From contig NZ_CP032869.1 of NCBI RefSeq assembly GCF_003576455.2, positions 3,968,001 through 4,032,000 on the forward strand: 64,000 nucleotides of DNA. Direction: 5' to 3'. Shown here in pieces: positions 46,385 through 55,392 of this stretch. Positions within the stretch are counted from its first letter, which is position 1. Every line of letters starts with the position of its first letter. The stretch is from Mucilaginibacter celer (GTDB lineage: Bacteria; Bacteroidota; Bacteroidia; Sphingobacteriales; Sphingobacteriaceae). The position numbers were made by a program, and so were the translations under genes. The notes beneath the pieces were generated by a model, which did not search any database, was not told the origin of the DNA, and saw only the letters and a list, made by a program, of their open reading frames with translations.

Positions 46385-47863
46385 TTATTTAAAGTTAGGG
46401 TTCTGAACCAAAACGCCTTTACTTTTATCAATTTCAACCTGCGGCAGCGGGAAGTAATAGTTTTTAGGACGAACAAAGGTTACTGTTTTTGATTTATCAA
46501 GCGGAGCTTTTGATACAGCGAGGTTATAAATAGCCGCGATGTCAACAATATTCTTTTTATCCCAGCGCATCAAATCCTGGTGACGCTGATCTTCGCCCGC
46601 CAGTTCAACACGGCGCTCGTGAATCAGTTCCTTCATACCGGCGTTTTTAACAGCCGGCAACGAGGCTGATGCCCTGTGCCTGATCTGGTTGATAAGCGCG
46701 TCGCCTGCTCCTGCACCTTGTGTGCGGATCAGAGCCTCGGCAACCAATAAATAAATATCGGCCGAACGCATTAACGGTACCGCAAAACTGTGGTCAACAC
46801 CACCGCCATTGGCTTCCGTATTAAATACAGCATATTTCTTGAATGCATAACCCGTTGCCGAAAGATCGGCAGTAAAAGTTGTTAAACCAGCACCATCGCC
46901 CAGGTCAACTTTATCGCCAACGCTTAGCAATGTTGCCTGCTTACGCGGGTCACCTGCTTCAAATTCGTCGGCAAGACCTTGTAATGGCTGGCTGAAGCCA
47001 TAGCCACCCCACGGGCGTGGAATATAATAAACGGTAAAGTCGTTCTGAACAACGTTTTGTACCGCCTGGATAGAAAACAGCAACTCGGTGCTGCTTTCAT
47101 TCGCGCGGGTAAAGTTATCGGCATAATTGGCAGCTAAGGCATAAGCCGGGTTTGAAATTACCTTTTGGCCGGTTGCAATAGCTTCCGGAAGTTTCTCCCA
47201 ATACATATACAACTTGGTTAACAAGCCAAGCGCGGTACCTTTGCTTACCCTGCCACGATCAACAGGGCCGTAGCTTTCAGGCAGCAGATCAACTGCTTTT
47301 AACAAATCGGATTCTATCTGCTTACGCACATCCTCAATAGATGATTTTGGTACGTTAAAATTAAGCGAAGTATAATCGGCCTCGGTAATAATCGGCACAT
47401 CACCATGAATGATCATCAATCTCCAGTAACCAAAAGCTCTTAAAAAATAAGCCTCGCCCATGCTACGGTTTTTCACAGCTGTGCTGATGGCCGTTATTTT
47501 AGGGATGTTGATGATACAGTTGGTAGCACGATTAATTTCCTCATATCTCCATTTCCAGGGGTAACGGATAGCCGCGTTAGATGCATCGTAAGTTAAGTTT
47601 TCAATGCCTTCATCCTCACCGTGGTCGCCCGAGCGCCAGTAATCATCTGATGGTGTATCGAAAGTCGATTCGGCGTGGCCTATGTAATCCTCTTCGGGTA
47701 AAATACTGTAAATACCGGTTACCGCATTAACAGCGTCAACCTCGTTGCGGAAATAGTTGCCAGAGCTGTAAACACCTTGTTGCTTCAAATCAAGCGCTTT
47801 TTTACAGCCGCTACCCACAAGGGCCAGTGATATAAGCGTATATATTATTTTGTTGGTTTTCAT
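46385..47863 (-). CDS. susD: SusD/RagB glycan-binding lipoprotein, locus 2
   Basis: The 492-residue lipoprotein (signal ending VGSGC) has the RagB/SusD fold: NYFRNEVDAVNAVTGIYSILPEEDY, MGEAYFLRAFGYWRLMIIHGDVPIIT and the C-terminal block LIHERRVELAGEDQRHQDLMRWDKKN, ending YYFPLPQVEIDKSKGVLVQNPNFK. It is the surface partner of the SusC encoded 7 bases upstream. Confidence 0.95.
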   Translation of the reverse strand: MKTNKIIYTLISLALVGSGCKKALDLKQQGVYSSGNYFRNEVDAVNAVTGIYSILPEEDYIGHAESTFDTPSDDYWRSGDHGEDEGIENLTYDASNAAIRYPWKWRYEEINRATNCIINIPKITAISTAVKNRSMGEAYFLRAFGYWRLMIIHGDVPIITEADYTSLNFNVPKSSIEDVRKQIESDLLKAVDLLPESYGPVDRGRVSKGTALGLLTKLYMYWEKLPEAIATGQKVISNPAYALAANYADNFTRANESSTELLFSIQAVQNVVQNDFTVYYIPRPWGGYGFSQPLQGLADEFEAGDPRKQATLLSVGDKVDLGDGAGLTTFTADLSATGYAFKKYAVFNTEANGGGVDHSFAVPLMRSADIYLLVAEALIRTQGAGAGDALINQIRHRASASLPAVKNAGMKELIHERRVELAGEDQRHQDLMRWDKKNIVDIAAIYNLAVSKAPLDKSKTVTFVRPKNYYFPLPQVEIDKSKGVLVQNPNFK

Positions 47864-47870
47864 GATGATG

Positions 47871-50800
47871 TTATAATTTAACTGTTACACCAAATGTTAC
47901 TGTACGTACCGATGGGTATTGAGCTACGTCAACCCCACGTTGCAGGTTGCCGTTGGTATAACCCAACTCAGGTGTGTAGCCTTTGTAGCCGGTTATAAAA
48001 AATACATTTTGTCCGGATGCATATAATCGTACGCTTTTTAAAGCTGCTTTTTTCGACCAGGTGGTTGGAAGTGTATAACCCAAAGTGGCATTTTTAAGGC
48101 TTACATAACTTCCGCTTTCAACAAACATATCGGATGTACGGTAGTTATCATTGGCCCTGTCAAGCGATAAACGCGGAATCGTGTTGCTTGTGCCCGGTCC
48201 TGTCCATCTGCCCAAAGTTTCGGCATAAAGGTTAAACGGATAGGTTGGGTCAATACCCTGCATCCTGTCGGCATTGTAAAGGCTCACACCAAATACGCCG
48301 GTAAAGTTTGCGGAAAAATCAAAGCCTTTATAGGAGATACTGCCTTGTAAACCGGCTGTAACTTTAGGGTTAGGATTACCCAGGTTGGTACGGTCGTTAC
48401 CATCAATCAGGCCATCGCCGTTAAGGTCAAGAAAACGAACATCGCCGGGTCTGATATTAGCCTTGCGCGAGTCATTTTTAAGCGCAGGGTCGTTATCGAT
48501 ATCAGCCTGTGTTTGGTATAAACCATTTGTTTTCCAGCCGTAAAACGAAGCAATTGGCTGCCCCTCATATGTACGGGAAATTTCCTGGCTTGAACGGCCG
48601 TAAACAGTTGAGCCAACAAAAGTACCCGCGCCATTAAGCCTGGTTACTTTATTTTTGATGAAAGATGCATTGGCACCTACCGTGTATTTTACTTTGTTAT
48701 CGCCACCCTGGTAGTTAATTTCAACCTCCACGCCTTTATTATTCATGGTACCGATGTTTTGGTTAGGAATAGTTACCGAACCGGCGGTTCCTACAACAGG
48801 CGGCGATAAAAGCATATCTTTTGTATTTTTATTAAACCAGGTGAGCGTGGTGCTTAACCGGTTATTCAAAAAGCCTGCATCTAAACTAATGTTGGTCATG
48901 GCTGTACGTTCCCAGGCAATATCCGGGTTGGCAAGGCTATAAACAGCTGCGCCGGTATAGCCAACGCCGCCAAAGGTATAACCGTTATTTTCGTAAGTGC
49001 TGCCAAGCCTGATCAAGCTGTTATATTGAAACGGACCGATGTTCTGGTTACCCAGCTCGCCGTAACCGCCCGATAGCTTCAGGTTACTGATCCAGGTTAT
49101 ATTTTTAATAAACTGCTCGTTAGATAACCTCCAGCCTAAAGAGAATGCCGGAAAATAACCCCACCTTTTTGATGGTGCAAAATTTGAAGACCCATCAGCC
49201 CTGAACGTTAACGTTGCCAGGAAACGGCCGTCATAATCATAAAAGAACCTGCCAAAACCTGATTGCAGCGATGATGGTTCGATACGGGCACTGGTGTTGA
49301 ACTGGCTGTTACCTGTAGCAAGCACACGCTGATCTATCGAAGTATCATCGTATCCTATTCGCCACGCGCTAAAGCCATAAGCTTTAAAGTTTTGATAAGA
49401 GTAACCACCTGTAAACGTGATGTGGCTTTTACCAAATACCTTATCATAAGTAAGGAATGACTCTATCAATTGTGATGAAATTTCGCCCTCGGTTTGTGTT
49501 AGTTGCGAGCTTGGGTTTTGCCTGGCCTGGGTAATATCGGCAAGGCTAAAGTTGTAGGTACGGTTCAAAGTACCATCATAAGCGTAGTTAACACGTAGTT
49601 TCAGCTCTTTCAAAAAAGAAATTTCGGCAAAGGCATTGGCCAAAGCGCGGTACTTTTTGTTAAACCTATCGGCTTGCTGTATGGTAAAATAAGGACTGTT
49701 GATATCACCTAACTGGTTGGCAAAAGCTTTTGACGAACCAAAGGTACCATCAGGATTAACTAACGGAATAGCCGGGTTAAAGCGCAACGCCGAAAAAATA
49801 AGACCGGTTTGCGAGTTATTGTTATCAAAGCCCACGTTATTGGCATAGTTTAACTGGATATTTTCGCCCAGTTTTAACCATTCGGTTACCTTATGCTCTG
49901 AGTTAAAACGTGTGCTGAAACGCTTAAAGTTAGTTTTATCAATTATACCGTCCTCATTATAAGCCGAGGTTGACCAATAATAGGTTGATACATCATTACC
50001 TCCGGTTAAATTAACGTCGCCATTAATAACGTGACCGGTTTTCATGATAGCACGTTGCCAATCGGTACGCTGAGTGGCATAGTAACTGTCATTCCATGGC
50101 GCATCAATAGCAACACCGTCATTAGTATAACGTTCCCTTTTTAACTGGTAAAGTTGGGGTGCGGTTAACAGGTTCAGATATTTGGTTGTATTGGTAAAGC
50201 CGTCATAAAAATTAATATTGGTAGATAACTTTTGATTGTAAGTACCTTTTTTAGTAGTTACCAATACAACGCCATTGGCAGCACGGGTACCGTAAATAGC
50301 TGCCGCAGATGCATCCTTTAATATATCAACCGAAGCAATATCATTAGGGTTGATGTCGCTCAAAGCGTCGGGGTTACTGGTTGGTACACCATCAACAACA
50401 ATAAGCGGGTTGGCATCGTTAAGCGTACCGGTACCGCGAATACGGATACTTGACGCAGCACCCGGCGAGCCATCGTTACGTACTATGTTAACACCTGCCG
50501 CACGGCCATCCAAAGCCTGCGTTGCCGATGCAACTGGAAGATTTTGAATATCGCTGCCTTTTACACTGGCTACAGCACCGGTAACATCTATTTTTTTAGT
50601 TGTACCGTAACCTACAACCACTACCTCGGTTAAAGCAGATGGCAAAGCCGTCAGGATTATGTTTAATGATTGCGCCCCATCAACAACTACCGTTTTTTTT
50701 TCGTAGCCTATGTAGCTGATCTCCAGTACGGCTTTATCAGCCACGTTGATGTTGAAGTTACCGTTAATATCGGTAGTGGTGCCCTGGTTAGTTCCCTGCA

Positions 50801-51242
50801 CCCTGATGTTTACGCCAATCAGTGGTTCCCCCTTGGCATCGGTAACTTTACCTTTTACTATAACAGGGTTGTTGCCTGCCTCGGGGGTTAAAATGATAAC
50901 CACATGATCATCAGCTATTTTATAGGGGAGTTTGTCGTCGATAAGCGAGTTCAGTACTTCGCTGATGGATGCGTCTTTTACATCCAGATCAACCTTGCCC
51001 AGCCTTTTAATGGCCGAGTAGTTGTAAAAAAAGCGGTAATCGCTTTGTTTTTGAATTTTTGAGAGGATAGTACTTACCTCTGTTTGCTTCAGGCTAAGGG
51101 TGAACTTTTGTTGCGAGTACACACTTGCAGAAGCCTGCATACAGGTAGCCAATATCACAAAGAAAACTGCTTTCATTAGCAAGATAACTTTAAGGCATAC
51201 GGGGGCACCCGGAATGGCAAATGCCCTTCTTGTTTTTTTCAT
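47871..51242 (-). CDS. susC: SusC/RagA TonB-dependent transporter with STN domain, locus 2
   Basis: ATG 51242 gives a 1123-residue protein beginning MKKTRRAFAIPG; a TTG 45 bases upstream is less likely. After the signal region (ILATCMQASASVYSQ) comes an STN domain (KFTLSLKQTEVSTILSKIQKQSDYRFFYNYSAI), a carboxypeptidase-D-like domain (VTDAKGEPLIGVNIRVQGTNQGTTTDINGNF), the TonB plug (SIRIRGTGTLNDANPLIVVDGVPTSNP; KDASAAAIYGTRAANGVVLVTTKKG) and a beta-barrel ending VRTVTFGVTVKL. The STN domain links it to the FecR and ECF sigma genes directly upstream. It imports the glycan fragments handled by GH89, GH35 and GH92. Confidence 0.95.
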   Translation of the reverse strand: MKKTRRAFAIPGAPVCLKVILLMKAVFFVILATCMQASASVYSQQKFTLSLKQTEVSTILSKIQKQSDYRFFYNYSAIKRLGKVDLDVKDASISEVLNSLIDDKLPYKIADDHVVIILTPEAGNNPVIVKGKVTDAKGEPLIGVNIRVQGTNQGTTTDINGNFNINVADKAVLEISYIGYEKKTVVVDGAQSLNIILTALPSALTEVVVVGYGTTKKIDVTGAVASVKGSDIQNLPVASATQALDGRAAGVNIVRNDGSPGAASSIRIRGTGTLNDANPLIVVDGVPTSNPDALSDINPNDIASVDILKDASAAAIYGTRAANGVVLVTTKKGTYNQKLSTNINFYDGFTNTTKYLNLLTAPQLYQLKRERYTNDGVAIDAPWNDSYYATQRTDWQRAIMKTGHVINGDVNLTGGNDVSTYYWSTSAYNEDGIIDKTNFKRFSTRFNSEHKVTEWLKLGENIQLNYANNVGFDNNNSQTGLIFSALRFNPAIPLVNPDGTFGSSKAFANQLGDINSPYFTIQQADRFNKKYRALANAFAEISFLKELKLRVNYAYDGTLNRTYNFSLADITQARQNPSSQLTQTEGEISSQLIESFLTYDKVFGKSHITFTGGYSYQNFKAYGFSAWRIGYDDTSIDQRVLATGNSQFNTSARIEPSSLQSGFGRFFYDYDGRFLATLTFRADGSSNFAPSKRWGYFPAFSLGWRLSNEQFIKNITWISNLKLSGGYGELGNQNIGPFQYNSLIRLGSTYENNGYTFGGVGYTGAAVYSLANPDIAWERTAMTNISLDAGFLNNRLSTTLTWFNKNTKDMLLSPPVVGTAGSVTIPNQNIGTMNNKGVEVEINYQGGDNKVKYTVGANASFIKNKVTRLNGAGTFVGSTVYGRSSQEISRTYEGQPIASFYGWKTNGLYQTQADIDNDPALKNDSRKANIRPGDVRFLDLNGDGLIDGNDRTNLGNPNPKVTAGLQGSISYKGFDFSANFTGVFGVSLYNADRMQGIDPTYPFNLYAETLGRWTGPGTSNTIPRLSLDRANDNYRTSDMFVESGSYVSLKNATLGYTLPTTWSKKAALKSVRLYASGQNVFFITGYKGYTPELGYTNGNLQRGVDVAQYPSVRTVTFGVTVKL

Positions 51243-51324
51243 TACATTTGTTTTGAAAATTAATGGATAGAGTAAGCTCGGTTCCAACTCGCTTACTCAC
51301 AATGATAAATCCCAGATTTTTGCG

Positions 51325-51346
51325 GGGAAGAGTTGCACCTCTTCCC
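51325..51346. other. Hairpin in the susC leader, locus 2
   Basis: GGGAAGAG (51325-51332) pairs perfectly with CTCTTCCC (51339-51346) across a 6-base loop, in the 188-base gap between fecR and susC. No T-run follows on the minus strand, so it is more likely a leader structure or mRNA-stability element than a terminator. Confidence 0.45.
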
Positions 51347-51430
51347 TAATTTATTTACTGGATTTTTCAGGAATCTGATAAGTAAATGTTTTCTCTCATG
51401 CGTTTTGTTTAAGTTAGTATTGTTAGTTTA

Positions 51431-52519
51431 TTATCTCTTTGTTTTATAAGCCAGGTAAACGGTATTGCCCTCCGTTTTGGTTTGCAGGGCAACTATCTGT
51501 TTTAAATAATTCAGCGCTGTATCCAGACTTTCGTTTTCGAGTACGCCGCTTATCTGCTCCTTCTTCAGCTTTTCATCGGTAAATACCATATGCACGTTGT
51601 ATTTACGCTCCATTTGCAGGGCCACATCTTCAAAATCGTTATTGGCAAACATAATCTTGTTCTCGGTCCAGGCATTTTCCGCGTAGGTATTACCTGTGCT
51701 TAAAGGCAACGTTGAAACTTCGTATTTTACCTTAGCTGTTATGGCAGCTGTTTGTTGCCTGCCGGTATATTGGCGGGTATTGATGGTTAGTTTTTCATGA
51801 GGGGATAAGATCACTTTCTTTTCCGGGTCATCCTTTAACTCAACCTGTACCTTACCTTTTAATAGCGTAGTTTCGTTTGATTTATCGCCACGGTAGGCTT
51901 TCACATTAAAAATAGTACCTAAAACTCTTACCGTAAAACCTTCGGTATGCACCAAAAAAGGTTTTTTAGCATTTTTTGTTACCTCAAAAAAACCTTCGCC
52001 TTCCAGCGTAACCTCGCGCTGCGACCCCACAAAGGCCGATGGATAAGTGAAATGACTGCCTGCGTTTAATTTTACGGTGGTACCATCGGGCAGTGAAACC
52101 TGCGCCAGGCTGCCGTAGGGCACATCAACTTTTTTAATAACTACAACTTCGGCTTCCTGCTCAATAGTACGCCGGTTATAAAACCACAAGCTGCCTATTA
52201 CGAAAACAGCAATAGCAGCGGCCCAGCCAATCCACTTAAAGTAGTTAACGGGTTTAACATTATTATACTGAGACAAAGTTTCGGATGGTTTATGGCTTTT
52301 AATCTTTACCCATAAATCGCTAAGGCTATTATTTATTGTTGTTTCTGATAAACCCTCTTTATCATTTTTAAGTGTACCGGTAAGCGCATTGGTTAATGCT
52401 TCAATTTTTTTATTGGCCTGATGTTGATCTAAAAAAAACTGCAATTCGGTAAGCTCGGCCTCAGTAGCCGAACCATCCATTTTTTTAGCCATCAGTTCAA
52501 TAAACCTCGATTTTCCCAT
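51431..52519 (-). CDS. FecR-family anti-sigma factor, glycan locus 2
   Basis: The 362-residue protein has a cytoplasmic helix bundle (FIELMAKKMDGSATEAELTELQFFLDQ), one membrane segment (WIGWAAAIAVFVIGSLWFY), the FecR domain (VPYGSLAQVSLPDGTTVKLNAGSHFTYP; VTLEGEGFFEVTKNAKKPFLVHTEGFTVRVLGTIFNV) and a DUF4974 C-terminus (FANNDFEDVALQMERKYNVHMVF). It sits between the ECF sigma gene and susC, in the usual order, and relays substrate detection from SusC to sigma. Confidence 0.93.
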   Translation of the reverse strand: MGKSRFIELMAKKMDGSATEAELTELQFFLDQHQANKKIEALTNALTGTLKNDKEGLSETTINNSLSDLWVKIKSHKPSETLSQYNNVKPVNYFKWIGWAAAIAVFVIGSLWFYNRRTIEQEAEVVVIKKVDVPYGSLAQVSLPDGTTVKLNAGSHFTYPSAFVGSQREVTLEGEGFFEVTKNAKKPFLVHTEGFTVRVLGTIFNVKAYRGDKSNETTLLKGKVQVELKDDPEKKVILSPHEKLTINTRQYTGRQQTAAITAKVKYEVSTLPLSTGNTYAENAWTENKIMFANNDFEDVALQMERKYNVHMVFTDEKLKKEQISGVLENESLDTALNYLKQIVALQTKTEGNTVYLAYKTKR

Positions 52520-52655
52520 ATAGTTCAGTGGTTCTGTTGTAAGGACACATGAGGGTAGGGATATTCCTAAAGAAAAATTAAAAAAAGTTTATAACCATTT
52601 TTTAGGGTCTCTCAATACTTTCAGTGGGATGCGAATTATATAAAGCGGAGATTTA

Positions 52656-52692
52656 CCATGCAAATTGAACATTAAATATTGAATTTGCATGG
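52656..52692. other. Inverted repeat in the sigma-fecR gap, locus 2
   Basis: CCATGCAAATT (52656-52666) and AATTTGCATGG (52682-52692) are perfect 11-base complements with a 15-base AT-rich loop. It lies between the sigma and fecR genes and may be an operator or part of the transcript-end structure of the sigma gene. Confidence 0.45.
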
Positions 52693-52698
52693 ATATTA

Positions 52699-52724
52699 TT
52701 ATAAAGTAGGGACCTACTTTATAA
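52699..52724 (-). terminator. Palindrome overlapping the sigma-factor stop codon
   Basis: TTATAAAGTAGG (52699-52710) and CCTACTTTATAA (52713-52724) are perfect 12-base complements with a 2-base centre. The TAG stop codon of the sigma gene (52714-52716) lies inside the palindrome. It could end the sigma transcript or be a protein-binding dyad; no clear T-run follows. Confidence 0.5.
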
Positions 52725-53247
52725 CCTCTTCCAGTTTTTTTAAAGCAATAACCAACTGCGCGAAAACCGTTTTATGAGAGAGATTAAGAATATCGGCAAC
52801 CTCCCTGCACGATAAGCCATCCTGCTTCACCATTTTAAAAATAAGTTTACAACGGGGAGGCAGGCTATCAACAGCCATTAAAATTTCCGACTGCAATTCT
52901 TTACCAATAAGTAACTGCGCAGGATCAACCGAGAGGTGAAAATAATAAGCTTCGGCAATATTGGCTTCTTTTGATTGTTTTGTTGAGGTACCGCGCAGGT
53001 AATTTAAACAGGCATTTTTTACGGTGATATACATATAAACCGGCATGTTGCGAATGCTATCCAACGAAGAGCGGTTGAGCCAGATTTTCAGGAAAAGGTC
53101 ATTAACAATTTCTTCGGCGGGTTCTTTATCACCTAAAAATGAGTACGCAAACTGGTACAGCTTGTTTACCTGCAGGCGGTAAAGCCGGTTAAACGCAGCC
53201 TCATCATCATTAAACTGAATAAGATGTACAAGCTCCTGAATATTCAA
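52714..53247 (-). CDS. ECF sigma-70 factor (Bacteroidota FecI-like), locus 2
   Basis: The 177-residue protein has sigma-2 (AAFNRLYRLQVNKLYQFAYSFLGDKEPAEEIVNDLFLKIWLNR) and sigma-4 (DSLPPRCKLIFKMVKQDGLSCREVADILNLSHKTVFAQLVIAL) regions. It starts the minus-strand glycan locus 2 and is co-oriented with fecR, susC and susD, the normal order. It should transcribe the locus when FecR is relieved by substrate-loaded SusC. It is divergent from the TonB-C-like/propeller gene at 53527. Confidence 0.93.
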   Translation of the reverse strand: MNIQELVHLIQFNDDEAAFNRLYRLQVNKLYQFAYSFLGDKEPAEEIVNDLFLKIWLNRSSLDSIRNMPVYMYITVKNACLNYLRGTSTKQSKEANIAEAYYFHLSVDPAQLLIGKELQSEILMAVDSLPPRCKLIFKMVKQDGLSCREVADILNLSHKTVFAQLVIALKKLEEVIK

Positions 53248-53526
53248 GGTGTCAAGTCAATTAAAAAAAGTGGATCTGATCTGCAAACCGGAACCGGGGG
53301 TAAAAGTAAAGAAAAAATTACACGAATGGGGAGAGCTCATTAAAACAGGGCAGAAACAAGTATACTATATCTATAAAAACAAAATATTAAACAGGTACTG
53401 CAACAATCCAAACACCATTATTTTCACTTCACCTTATCCTCATTTATTATCCCTAACTTTGTTTAACATAATTTAACTATCATTCATTTGTTGTTTCGCG
53501 TTTGCTTTCTTTTATTTATAAGCGTA

Positions 53527-54999
53527 ATGCTGGCTTCTTTTTTTAACACTAAAACGCGCAGGCTGTTACTTACAGGCCTGTTTTTCTGCTTTTTACCGTC
53601 GATGCTTTCGGCGCAAAGTCTGTTTCTTCAAAAAATAGATTACTGTCAATCAGCCCAATTCTGCGTTGAGTGCGGCGATCCGAGGGCCTATTGCGATCAG
53701 CTCACGCTTGATTTTGTGGCCGCGAGGATCAATACGCGCTACATGCTCAGGGATGCCCAGGGCTCAATAACCTTCCAGGTGTATGTTGACGAAAAGGGCT
53801 TTGCCTGTGTACTTAGCCATAACGACGCAACCAAAAGCCCCCTCACTGCCGAGCTGATCACCTATCTTAACGGCTGCCCCTGGAAACCGGCCATAGTTAA
53901 TGGAAAACCGGTAGCATCGTCTGTAAACGTAATCTTCCGCTTTATCAGCGGGGGGATCTATGGCCAGATGGCCAGGATGGATCTGAGCGAACAAGCCCCT
54001 CCCGGCGACCCGGTGATTTACAATAAAAACGGATATGCCAACCTTTCGTTAAAAAATTACGAATTCACTACCTGGACTAAGTATAACTCGCCCCTACCCG
54101 ATAACATCAGTCAATCCTGCGCTATCGATCAATCGGACATGTTGTGGTATGCTACAACCAAAGGGATGACTCGCTTTGAAGGCACCACCTTTATCCCTGT
54201 TACTGAATATAACTCGCCCTTTGCCAGCGATGCGGCTATTAAAGAGGTTTTGATTGATAAGGACAACAATAAATGGGTATACGCCAATAACCAGGTATAC
54301 CTGTACAACCAAAGCGGCTGGCAGCTATTTGATTTTAAGCAGTTTTTATCGCGCGGGGTAACCCAGATCCTGAACAGCCGGAATGGCGAACTGCTTTTTG
54401 CTACCCAAAACGGCCTTGTAGTAAAACGTAAGGACAAGGTGGTGGTGATCAACAAAAAATCGATGCCGGAGTTACCTTCAAGCAATGTTGTTTTTGCCTA
54501 TGTTGATAAATACAAACGCCTTTGGATAGGTACATCCAAAGGAACTATTATGATTGATGGTACCATTATAACCTCATACAACACCTTAAACACACCGCTG
54601 AAAAACACCTGCATAACAGGTGCTGTTGAAGATGAGGCAGGCAATGTGTATTTCTCATTACAGGATTGCAACCAGCCCGGTACCGAAACAGATAAAGAAG
54701 GTATAGCCGTAATAACTTCGCGCGGAAAATGGCTGCATTATAATGATGTTAATTCGGGCATGCCTTCAAACAAGGTTAATTGCATGTTGTATGATAAGTT
54801 TGAGCATGTTTTATGGCTTGGCACCGATCAGTCGGGCCTGGTAAGGTTTAATTTAACCGATAACTGGGAAAACTATCATAACAACAACTCGCCGCTGCCG
54901 GGCTTTAAAATTCACCAGTTGATGCAGGATTCGAAGGGCACTATTTATGCCACAACAGCCAACGGCTTGGTAAGGTTACGTAAAAAGGCAGGGGCATAA
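53527..54999 (+). CDS. Exported TonB-C-like plus regulator-propeller protein without kinase
   Basis: ATG 53527 gives 490 residues with a signal peptide (RLLLTGLFFCFLPSMLSAQ); a TTG 39 bases upstream would extend it. A Cys-rich stretch (YCQSAQFCVECGDPRAYC) leads to a TonB C-terminal-like fold (GSITFQVYVDEKGFACVLSH; GCPWKPAIVNGKPVASSVNVIFRF). The rest is a two-component regulator propeller with repeats like MLWYATTKGMTRFEG, KRLWIGTSKG and HVLWLGTDQSGLVRF. No histidine-kinase, Y_Y_Y or membrane-helix part follows, so it is a free or bound periplasmic protein. Its role is unknown; a ligand-sensing or envelope-linking function is a guess. It is divergent from the locus 2 sigma gene. Confidence 0.75.
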   Translation: MLASFFNTKTRRLLLTGLFFCFLPSMLSAQSLFLQKIDYCQSAQFCVECGDPRAYCDQLTLDFVAARINTRYMLRDAQGSITFQVYVDEKGFACVLSHNDATKSPLTAELITYLNGCPWKPAIVNGKPVASSVNVIFRFISGGIYGQMARMDLSEQAPPGDPVIYNKNGYANLSLKNYEFTTWTKYNSPLPDNISQSCAIDQSDMLWYATTKGMTRFEGTTFIPVTEYNSPFASDAAIKEVLIDKDNNKWVYANNQVYLYNQSGWQLFDFKQFLSRGVTQILNSRNGELLFATQNGLVVKRKDKVVVINKKSMPELPSSNVVFAYVDKYKRLWIGTSKGTIMIDGTIITSYNTLNTPLKNTCITGAVEDEAGNVYFSLQDCNQPGTETDKEGIAVITSRGKWLHYNDVNSGMPSNKVNCMLYDKFEHVLWLGTDQSGLVRFNLTDNWENYHNNNSPLPGFKIHQLMQDSKGTIYATTANGLVRLRKKAGA

Positions 55000-55107
55000 T
55001 TGATTGAACAGGTAATAAATTGTAAAATTTTCCAACTGAAAATCACGGCCTTAAATAATTACCATGTGTATTTTTTGTTAACACACTTTTAAATAGCCGG
55101 GATTTTA

Positions 55108-55115
55108 TATCTTTG
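55108..55115 (+). promoter_or_regulatory. -7 box TATCTTTG of the tRNA-Gly gene
   Basis: An exact match to TAnnTTTG, 38 bases before the mature tRNA start at 55154. A good TTTG at the usual -33 spacing is missing (the nearest is 30 bases upstream), so only the -7 part is firm. Confidence 0.6.
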
Positions 55116-55153
55116 CACCACCAAAAAATGATACACAATGTATCATTACTACT

Positions 55154-55226
<73 letters not shown>

Positions 55227-55230
55227 CAAA

Positions 55231-55260
55231 AGCCTTTCCGTTTTACGGGGAGGCTTTTTT
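55231..55260 (+). terminator. Intrinsic terminator after tRNA-Gly
   Basis: AGCCTTTCCG (55231-55240) pairs with CGGGGAGGCT (55246-55255), two of the pairs being G-U, followed by a run of T to 55260. It sits directly downstream of the tRNA. Confidence 0.85.
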
Positions 55261-55392
55261 GTTGAAGTCCGCCCACCGAAGCGGCGCCCCTTCACGCTTT
55301 AAATAACAATAATATATCATCGGAAGAGTTGAATATTAACATCTGCCTGCTTAGCTTAGCCAATATTTAAAGCCGAAACCCTATAGCTACGC

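Noticed and set aside
36431..53247. Locus 2 as a heparan sulfate or chondroitin degradation locus
   Set aside because: There are no polysaccharide lyases, sulfatases or uronidases in the window, so GH89 plus the acyltransferase alone cannot support that claim.
53249..53476. 75-codon plus-strand frame upstream of the propeller gene
   Set aside because: Lys/Tyr/Asn-rich and without a domain; the region is more likely the promoter area between divergent genes.
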